Shown here: piece by piece, positions 56,805-64,000 of the stretch
Numbering within the stretch: the stretch's first letter is position 1
Layout: each line of letters starts with the position of its first letter
Assembly: GCA_937139565.1 (NCBI GenBank)
Contig: CAKZQH010000072.1
Span: forward strand, 1 to 64,000
Direction of reading: 5' to 3'
Source of the DNA: an uncultured Nitrospiraceae bacterium
Lineage (GTDB): Bacteria; Nitrospirota; Thermodesulfovibrionia; Thermodesulfovibrionales; Thermodesulfovibrionaceae
DNA length: 64,000 nt
Notes under the pieces: model-generated
Seen by the model: only the letters and a program-made list of their open reading frames with translations
Database searches by the model: none
What the model was told of the DNA's origin: nothing
Program-made: the position numbers and the translations under genes

Positions 56805-58445
56805 ATGGGAGGAGGAATAATGAGACTGTTAAACAATCTTTCAATAACAACCAAACTTTACTCAGCCTTTGGTTTTATCTTTGCCTGTTTTATTTTGATT
56901 TCAGCTTTTGTCCTTTATCAATTGCATTTCGAAATTAAAAAGGATGCTCACAGGCTAAATGAGCGTATTGATAAAACTGCTTATGTTGCAGATATGAGAA
57001 AGGCTATATCAGACATTTACTACCATATAGGCTTTATGATGGTAACTTCAGATATAAGTGAAGTTAAAAAATCGTTTGAATCAATAACAAAAAGCAGAGA
57101 GAATTATAAAAAGGCTATAGAAGAGTTAAAGAAAACGACACGCACAGAAGAAGGTAAAAAACTCATACAGAGCCTTGAAGATACACTTGCCTCTGCTCGT
57201 AGCACCAACAATAAAATCATTGAACTCTGTCAGGCTGGTCGTCAAAAGGAAGCGATGCTATTAAAAGGGGATTATGAAAAAGGTTACTACGGAATACAAA
57301 AAGCCTTTGATGATTTAGTTCTTTTTCAGCAAAAACAAGCTAAAAAAGAAGAAGAACATTTAACATCTTCCATTAACTTTGGTTCAGTTGGGCTTTTAGT
57401 TGGTGGTTTTATAGCTCTTGTTGTTTCTATTGTTTTTATTTCCATCATTGTACTCCCCATAAGAAAGGCTGTTCTTGAGATAGAATCAGCGATGGAACGA
57501 GTAGGTCAGGGAGATATGACTGTTACAATAAAAACAGACAGAAAGGATGAACTTGGTAAAATTATGCTATCTACTGGAAAAGCCATTGAATCAATCAAGG
57601 CTCTAATTGCTGAATCTAAGACCATAGTTTCATCACTTGCATCATCTTCAGAAGAACTCTCTGCAACAACTGAACAAATTTCACGAACACTTAATAATCA
57701 GGCTGAAAGAACATCTCAGATAGCAACCTCTACAGAAGAAATGAGTCAGACTGTAGTTGACATTGCAAAAAATGCCTCTGGTATAGCAGAGACAAGCAAA
57801 GATACTCTTAAAACCGCTCAAGAAGGTGTGAAGGCAACTCAAAAAACAGCCGATGAAATTAAATCCATTGAGAAAGTAATCGCTCAGCTTGGCAAGGTAG
57901 TAGGTGATTTAAACACAAAATCTGTTCAGATTGGTGAAATAGTAACAGTAATCAAGGATATAGCAGACCAGACCAATCTACTTGCGCTAAATGCAGCCAT
58001 AGAAGCAGCTAGAGCAGGAGAGCAAGGTAGAGGTTTTGCAGTAGTGGCAGATGAGGTACGGAAACTAGCAGAGAGAACTGCTAAAGCAACAGATGAAATA
58101 GCCTCAATGATTAACAGCATACAAACTGAAGTAAACTCTGCTACAAAAGAGATGGAAAATGCAAAGGATAAAGTCAACACAGGAGTGTCTTTGTCCGAAA
58201 ATGCTTCTTTTATGATAGAGGAGATGATGAAGAATATTGAGAATTTACAATCAATGATACAGCAAATTGCAAGTGCTACAGAAGAGATGTCCTCTGTTGC
58301 TGAACATGTATCTCAGGATATAGTTACGATTTCAACAGGTGCAAAAGAAATAGCAAGTGCTGGAGAGCAAATAACACAAACAGCAACTGATATAGCAAAA
58401 CTTGGAAATGATTTGAAAGTAGCGATAGATAAGTTTAAGGTCTAG
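56805..58445 (+). CDS. methyl-accepting chemotaxis protein
   Basis: 4-helix-bundle-like N-terminus, HAMP, and [38 protein letters not shown]. Confidence 0.97.
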   Translation: MGGGIMRLLNNLSITTKLYSAFGFIFACFILISAFVLYQLHFEIKKDAHRLNERIDKTAYVADMRKAISDIYYHIGFMMVTSDISEVKKSFESITKSRENYKKAIEELKKTTRTEEGKKLIQSLEDTLASARSTNNKIIELCQAGRQKEAMLLKGDYEKGYYGIQKAFDDLVLFQQKQAKKEEEHLTSSINFGSVGLLVGGFIALVVSIVFISIIVLPIRKAVLEIESAMERVGQGDMTVTIKTDRKDELGKIMLSTGKAIESIKALIAESKTIVSSLASSSEELSATTEQISRTLNNQAERTSQIATSTEEMSQTVVDIAKNASGIAETSKDTLKTAQEGVKATQKTADEIKSIEKVIAQLGKVVGDLNTKSVQIGEIVTVIKDIADQTNLLALNAAIEAARAGEQGRGFAVVADEVRKLAERTAKATDEIASMINSIQTEVNSATKEMENAKDKVNTGVSLSENASFMIEEMMKNIENLQSMIQQIASATEEMSSVAEHVSQDIVTISTGAKEIASAGEQITQTATDIAKLGNDLKVAIDKFKV

Positions 58446-58478
58446 ATGCAATAAATACTATATTGTCTTGGAGATAAT

Positions 58479-59438
58479 ATGCCCCCATTTTTTTAAAAGG
58501 TATAAATATGAAATTTTAGTACTTATGCACCCAAACATTGACAAAGTATTTACATGCTATGCATAAATACCTCCTACTCAAGTTTAGCCCGACTTCATCA
58601 ATTTAGGGCATATTTTATTTAAAAAAACTAAATATTTCAGAGACTTATATTTTCCTTTCCCACCTAAGGTAGTCTAATGACTTTTATACTTTTCAAAGCC
58701 AATTTCTCTCTTTCTTTGTTTACTAATATCAAAAATCTTTACCTGTAAAACTTGAATCAAAAGATGAATACTATCTCCGTTGATTTCTACCTTTAATCCT
58801 TTGAATTCTACATATAATCTTTCTGCTATGAAGGTATCACGATTAACAAAAGACAAGGTTCTAATGAGGTTGGTAAAGGATAGAGTGGACTATGAGGGAG
58901 AGAATAAAGGCAGGAAGGGGATCTCTGAGAACATAGCGTATGCATTTTGTCACTGCGAGCCTCTCGATGAGGCAAAGCAGTTTCTGACACCCCTCACATG
59001 TCACTGCGAGGCCATGAAGTGGTAGAGGTAGTCTCAAAGACCAACGGAATGAGATCCCTTCGTCGCTTGTGCTCCTCGCAATGATAGAGAGGGAAGAGAC
59101 GAGATCCCTTCGTCGCTTGCGCTCCTCGCAATGACAGGAAAGAAAAGCCTCGCAATGACACTTCCCTTTGTCACTGCGAGGGACTCGATGTCCCGAAGCA
59201 GTCTCTAAAGCCTGTTTTAACGACGAGATTGCTTCGCTATCGCTCGCAATGACATAAGAGGGGGGCTCCAATTACAGAAAGGGGGAGAGGTTCTAATTGC
59301 AAGAATAGAGCGGAACGTAGAGAGATGATCAGATTCGCAAATGAGATAACAAGGGAGGAGGAAAATATAGACAGTTAGAGGAAAATCAGATGGTTTAAAA
59401 ATAACTTAGAAGGCATGGAGACTAATTTTAAGATGATA
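58479..59438. repeat. decayed IS-derived element copy C containing REP-like units
   Basis: Shares both ends with copy A and a ~430-bp internal block with copy B. Confidence 0.7.
58946..59265. repeat. REP-like palindromic repeat cluster
   Basis: Several GTCACTGCGAG...GCAGTCTC units in both orientations. Confidence 0.85.
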
Positions 59439-59556
59439 AATAATTGATTTACAGTGGTTTTTAAGTTCCTAGTGATGAAGCTGGGTTAGAGTATAGTAAG
59501 ATTATATTCGTATTTATGTTGTTCCAAAAATGGATAGCAGGTCATTAGGATAAGTT

Positions 59557-60270
59557 TTATACTTCTTCTTTCAAAAAGATACCATCAAGCATTTTAAGTT
59601 TACGCTTGCATTTTCTTGCAATTGCATCGTTGTGAGTGACAATTATAAAAGTAGTTTTACTTTCCTCGTTTATTAATTGAAACAATTCAAAAAGTTCCAT
59701 TGCAGAATGGGAATCAAGATTTCCAGTTGGTTCATCAGCAAGTATCACAGCTGGGTCATTAAAAAGTGCTCTTGCTACTGCTACTCTTTGCTGTTCTCCA
59801 CCTGAGATTTCACCTGGATAGTGAAGGGCTTTTTTATCTATTCCAAGTTTTTTCAGAATTTCATAAGCTCTATCTTTTATCTCACTATGTTTTTTTCTCT
59901 GTCCCGCTGTCTCAATTTCTATTAGTTTAGGCATTATTACATTCTCCAATACATTAAACTCTGGTAAAAGATAGTGAAACTGAAATACAAATCCTATATG
60001 TTTATTTCGAAAATAAGAAAGTGCCTGTTCTGAGAGTTTCGTAGGATTTATTTCTTTATCAATTAAATACCTAATCTCGCCAGATGTGGGTTTATCTAAG
60101 GTCCCTATTATATGAAGAAAAGTGCTTTTGCCAACTCCAGATGCTCCTGTTATAGCAACAATATCTCCTTCATATGCAATAAAATCAATTCCTTTCAGAA
60201 CCTCTAAAGTACCAGCTTTTGTGGAATAGCTTTTTTTGAGGTTATTAGTGGTTAGTATCTCTTTTTTCAT
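59557..60270 (-). CDS. lolD: LolD-type ABC transporter ATPase
   Basis: ITGASGVGKSTFLHIIGTLDKPTSGEI; ISGGEQQRVAVARALFNDPAVILADEPTGNLD. Confidence 0.92.
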   Translation of the reverse strand: MKKEILTTNNLKKSYSTKAGTLEVLKGIDFIAYEGDIVAITGASGVGKSTFLHIIGTLDKPTSGEIRYLIDKEINPTKLSEQALSYFRNKHIGFVFQFHYLLPEFNVLENVIMPKLIEIETAGQRKKHSEIKDRAYEILKKLGIDKKALHYPGEISGGEQQRVAVARALFNDPAVILADEPTGNLDSHSAMELFELFQLINEESKTTFIIVTHNDAIARKCKRKLKMLDGIFLKEEV

Positions 60271-60490
60271 CCTTTTTGAAGGGCTTGCTCATCTCTTCGA
60301 ATTTTTTAAGTACATAATTGTGAATGCTGTCTGCTTTTTCAGCCACATAATGTATTGCTTTTTTAACTACTCCTGTTGTTTTATCCCCGATTTCTCTAAT
60401 TTTACCTCCGCCAAACAGAAGGGATACAATTAAAAAAACAATAAAGAGAATAATGCTAAGACATCCTAAGTTTCTTATAAATTTAAACAT
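60245..60490 (-). CDS. small membrane protein between lolD and lolC/E
   Basis: 81 aa, one N-terminal TM, charged helical tail; overlaps lolD start and touches lolC stop. Confidence 0.6.
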   Translation of the reverse strand: MFKFIRNLGCLSIILFIVFLIVSLLFGGGKIREIGDKTTGVVKKAIHYVAEKADSIHNYVLKKFEEMSKPFKKDEKRDTNH

Positions 60491-61695
60491 TACTCATACC
60501 TCAATATGTCTACTGGGTTAATTTTTGATGCTCGATGAGCTGGATAAAGAGTTGACACAAGACTAATCACTAGGGCTGATAGGGAAATAATAATTATATC
60601 TAAAATTTTCACCTTCACGGGCAATTTACTTAAATAATACACATCTGCAGGCAATTTTACAATATCATAGGATTTAATTATTTCACAAAGAATTAATCCA
60701 CCCACCAACCCGATTATCGTTCCTATTACTCCTATTAAAAAACCCTCTGACATAAATATAAATTTTATAATTCTATCCGTTGCACCCATTGATTTTAGTA
60801 TAGCAATATCTCTCTGTTTTTCTACAACATTTACCATGAGCATGCTTATTATATTAAATGAAGCCACAAGAATTATGAGTGTAAGAATGACGAACATAGC
60901 AAATTTTTCAAGTTTTAAGGCTGAAAAGAGATTTCGGTTCATTTGCATCCAGTCTTTAACATAATAAGTACCTCCGAGCTCTTTTGTAAGAGCCTGACTC
61001 AAAATGTTTGCTCTATAAACATCTTTTAATCTTAATTGTATCCCTGTTACATTATCTCCGTAGTCAAAGAAATCTTGCGCAATTTTTAAATCTGTTATAG
61101 CAAGGTTTGCATCATATTCAAACATACCAATCTCAAAAATTCCAGTAACAATAAATTTCTTTACTTTTGGAATAATTCCCAATGGTCCTATTGAACCCAT
61201 CGGAGAAATAACAGTTATTGTGTCACCAGGCAGAATTCCAAGCACATTGGCAAGCTCTTTTCCAATCATAATCCAAGGAAGCTCTGTGTAATTATCGTAT
61301 TTGTATTTTACATGCTTAAAAACTTCAGTTGTTTTTCTATCATACTCAGGAATTATTCCTCGCAAATAAACACCGTGTGCCCTTTTTCCGCTTGATACAA
61401 GAACCTGACCTAAAACAAAGGGAGAATAGGCTTGTATTTCTTCTTTTTTTGATAGGTATTCAGTGAGAGCTTGATAATTTTTTATGCTTCCAGAATAATT
61501 TAGGACAACTGCATGGGCTTGTATTCCAAGAATTTTCTTTTGCAGGTCTTCATGAAATCCGCTTATTACAGAAAGCACTACTATTAGCGCCATTACTCCG
61601 AGGCAGACTCCACCAATTGAGACAATAGTTCCAAGAGAGGTTCCTCTTTTTCTGCTTTTTAAATATCTTAAGGCAATAAAAAGAGGAAGTCTCAT
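60490..61695 (-). CDS. LolC/LolE-family lipoprotein-releasing permease
   Basis: ALRYLKSRKRGTSLGTIVSIGGVCLGVMALIVVLSVISGF; EKQRDIAILKSMGATDRII. Confidence 0.93.
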   Translation of the reverse strand: MRLPLFIALRYLKSRKRGTSLGTIVSIGGVCLGVMALIVVLSVISGFHEDLQKKILGIQAHAVVLNYSGSIKNYQALTEYLSKKEEIQAYSPFVLGQVLVSSGKRAHGVYLRGIIPEYDRKTTEVFKHVKYKYDNYTELPWIMIGKELANVLGILPGDTITVISPMGSIGPLGIIPKVKKFIVTGIFEIGMFEYDANLAITDLKIAQDFFDYGDNVTGIQLRLKDVYRANILSQALTKELGGTYYVKDWMQMNRNLFSALKLEKFAMFVILTLIILVASFNIISMLMVNVVEKQRDIAILKSMGATDRIIKFIFMSEGFLIGVIGTIIGLVGGLILCEIIKSYDIVKLPADVYYLSKLPVKVKILDIIIISLSALVISLVSTLYPAHRASKINPVDILRYE

Positions 61696-63212
61696 TTTTG
61701 TTCAGGTCTTAAAAGAGGAAAGAGAATTACATCCCTAATCGATTGATTATCTGTAAGTAACATAACAAGTCTGTCTATTCCTATTCCTTCTCCTGCAGCA
61801 GGAGGCATGCCTATTTCAAGAGCTCTTATGAAATCCTCGTCAAGCTCAGGAACCTCTTCATCTCCTTTAAGTCTCTCCTCAAGCTGTTGAAGAAATCTTT
61901 CCTTCTGATCTATTGGATCGTTTAATTCTGAAAAAGCATTGGCTATTTCTCGTCCTGCAATAAATAGCTCAAATCTCTCAACGAGCTCTGGATTATCTCT
62001 TTTTCTCTTTGCAAGGGGGGATAACTCTACAGGATAATCAATAATAAATGTAGGCTGAATTAACTGAGGTTCGACTACTTCTTTAAATATTTCGTCAAGA
62101 ACTTTTGAAAGACTACTTTCTTTGGGTATATCTATTCCTTTTTCAAGAGCCCACTTTCTTGCAAGTTCAGCATCTTTGAAAATATTTTCTGGAACCCCTC
62201 TTTCTTTCAATGCATCATACATGGAGATTTTCTTATAGGGTGGAGTAAAGTCAAGGATGTAGTCCCCGAATTTTACTTGAAGGCTTCCACACACCTTCTG
62301 CACAATATAGCTTAAAAGCTTTTCTGTAAAACTCATAAGCCAGTTGTAATCCTTGTAAGCTACATAGAACTCTATCATTGTGAATTCAGGATTGTGCTTT
62401 GTGGAGATACCCTCGTTTCTAAAGTTTTTACCTATCTCATATACTCTTTCAAATCCACCAACTAAAAGTCTTTTTAAATAAAGCTCTGGTGCGATTCTCA
62501 GGAAAAGTTCCATATCAAGGGCTTCGTGGTAAGTTTTAAAAGGTTTTGCCCTTGCACCACCTGCAATGGTATGCATCATTGGTGTTTCAACTTCAAGAAA
62601 ACCCTCTTCTTCAAGAAAATCTCTTAGGGATTTTATAATCTGCTGTCTCTTAACAAAGGTTTCTTTAACTGACGGATTTACGATGAGGTCCACATATCTT
62701 TGTCTGTATCTTGCCTCAATATCCTTTAATCCATGCCATTTCTCTGGAAGAGGTCTCAGAGACTTACTTAGAAATTCAAAATTGTGAACTTCAATGGTTA
62801 ATTCATTAGTTTTAGTTCGAAAAAGCCTACCACTTACGCCAATTATGTCGCCAATGTCAAGGTTTTTAATCAGTTGAAACTTATCTCCCAAGATGTCTTT
62901 TCTAAGATATATTTGAATTTTGCCCTTCGAATCCTGTAAATGGGCAAATACTGCCTTTCCAAAATCTCTAAGGAGTATAATTCTTCCTGCAATTGAAACC
63001 TCTATGGTTTGGTTTTCGAATTGTTCTTTCTCTAACTCCCCATATTCTTTGTGAATTTGTTCTGATGAGTGGGAAGGCTCAAAGGTACCGTTATAGGGTT
63101 CAATCCCTAAGCTTCTAAGTGTATCGAGTTTTTTGATCCTCTGTTGAATAAGTTCAGAAAGTGGTGTTTCTTGCATACTTAAAATTATCCCCCTCAAAAT
63201 TAAAATTTTCAT
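61692..63212 (-). CDS. lysS: lysyl-tRNA synthetase, class II (start probably internal, MQETPLSELIQQR)
   Basis: RYRQRYVDLIVNPSV; FRNEGISTKHNPEFTMIEFY; GEGIGIDRLVMLLTD. Confidence 0.96.
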   Translation of the reverse strand: MKILILRGIILSMQETPLSELIQQRIKKLDTLRSLGIEPYNGTFEPSHSSEQIHKEYGELEKEQFENQTIEVSIAGRIILLRDFGKAVFAHLQDSKGKIQIYLRKDILGDKFQLIKNLDIGDIIGVSGRLFRTKTNELTIEVHNFEFLSKSLRPLPEKWHGLKDIEARYRQRYVDLIVNPSVKETFVKRQQIIKSLRDFLEEEGFLEVETPMMHTIAGGARAKPFKTYHEALDMELFLRIAPELYLKRLLVGGFERVYEIGKNFRNEGISTKHNPEFTMIEFYVAYKDYNWLMSFTEKLLSYIVQKVCGSLQVKFGDYILDFTPPYKKISMYDALKERGVPENIFKDAELARKWALEKGIDIPKESSLSKVLDEIFKEVVEPQLIQPTFIIDYPVELSPLAKRKRDNPELVERFELFIAGREIANAFSELNDPIDQKERFLQQLEERLKGDEEVPELDEDFIRALEIGMPPAAGEGIGIDRLVMLLTDNQSIRDVILFPLLRPEQK

Positions 63213-63219
63213 TAAAAAA

Positions 63220-63294
63220 TCGGGGCGAGCCGATTTGAACGGCCGACCACTCGCACCCCAAGCGAGTGCGCTAACCAGGCTGCGCTACGCCCCG
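63220..63294 (-). tRNA. tRNA-Pro (anticodon TGG)
   Basis: CGGGGCGTAGCGCAGCCTGGTTAGCGCACTCGCTTGGGGTGCGAGTGGTCGGCCGTTCAAATCGGCTCGCCCCGA. Confidence 0.95.
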
Positions 63295-63296
63295 AT

Positions 63297-63650
63297 TTAG
63301 GTAAGCATATTTAAAATCTCTTTTAAGCGAATTTTTATTTTTTCTATTATATCCTCTTTTGTTGGAATTTCACCAGTGTCTATTTGATTATCATATACTT
63401 TTGAAAGTTTTTTTCTAACTCCTTCAATTGTATATTTTTCCTCATAAAGCATCTTCTTTATCAACAGAATGATTTCAATGTCTTTTATTGTATAAAGCCT
63501 TTGACCGCTTTTTGTTTTTTTTGGTTTTAAGAAGGGAAATTCGGTCTCCCAATATCTTAAAACATATGGTTCTACACCAACTATTCTACTTGTCTCTCCG
63601 ATTTTATAGAACAGTTTATAGGGAAACTCTCTTTGAAGAGGCTCTCCCAT
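63297..63650 (-). CDS. MerR-family transcriptional regulator
   Basis: YKIGETSRIVGVEPYVLRYWETEFPFLKPKKTKSGQRLYTIKDIEIILLIKKML. Confidence 0.92.
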   Translation of the reverse strand: MGEPLQREFPYKLFYKIGETSRIVGVEPYVLRYWETEFPFLKPKKTKSGQRLYTIKDIEIILLIKKMLYEEKYTIEGVRKKLSKVYDNQIDTGEIPTKEDIIEKIKIRLKEILNMLT

Positions 63651-63651
63651 T

Positions 63652-63933
63652 TTAAGCTTTCTTCTGGATAACTTGCTTTAACTGTTCACTTGGTCTAAAG
63701 CTTACGATTTTTCTAGGTTTTATTTCTACAGCTTCCATTGTTTTAGGATTTCTTCCAACTCTTTTTCCTTTATTTCTTACTGTAAACACACCAAAACCTG
63801 ATATTTTAACAATCTCCTCTTCAACTAAAGCTTCTTTCATTGTGTCGAAAACTGTTTCAACAATTTTCTGAATTTCTGTTTTTGGAAGTCCCACTCTTTC
63901 AAAGATAAAATTAACAATATCCGCCTTCGTCAT
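63652..63933 (-). CDS. integration host factor/HU family protein (IhfA-like)
   Basis: EEIVKISGFGVFTVRNKGKRVGRNPKTMEAVEIKPRKIVSFRPSEQLK. Confidence 0.95.
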   Translation of the reverse strand: MTKADIVNFIFERVGLPKTEIQKIVETVFDTMKEALVEEEIVKISGFGVFTVRNKGKRVGRNPKTMEAVEIKPRKIVSFRPSEQLKQVIQKKA

Positions 63934-64000
63934 TCCTGCCTCCTTACCTTAATGGAAATCTTAGAATTTTATCTTATTTTATTCTAATTATGTCAAGTTA

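Overview
AT-rich bacterial chromosome segment, mostly housekeeping genes. Gene content and multihaem cytochromes suggest a Thermodesulfovibrio-like Nitrospirota bacterium (inference only). Main blocks: envelope biogenesis (TamB/BamA/SurA-like), proS/ppx/korBC, mtaB-miaB, a multihaem cytochrome module beside ResB/CcsA, tsaD-argG-dprA-topA-ffs-dnaX-ybaB-recR-rodZ-rnr, a TonB/FecCD-type import operon with FmdE-, CooC- and TrmO-like genes, ade, a secreted caspase-like protein, an MCP, lolCD-lysS, tRNA-Pro, merR and IHF/HU. The most notable observations are: (1) a truncated IS110-family transposase at the left edge, missed by the ORF track, preceded by a non-coding region that folds like a two-loop bridge RNA; its putative guide segments match the flanking DNA and the REP-like repeats in this window; (2) the TonB operon leader, with four small look-alike hairpins, an intrinsic terminator and a 30-codon uORF; (3) SRP RNA (ffs) overlapping the 3' end of topA in the same direction; (4) REP-like palindromes whose stems covary around a constant TCGAT loop, embedded in decayed IS copies; (5) a UvrA apparently lacking the insertion domain; (6) a 17-haem membrane-anchored cytochrome. 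All calls come from reading the sequence and ORF translations; no database search or folding program was run.
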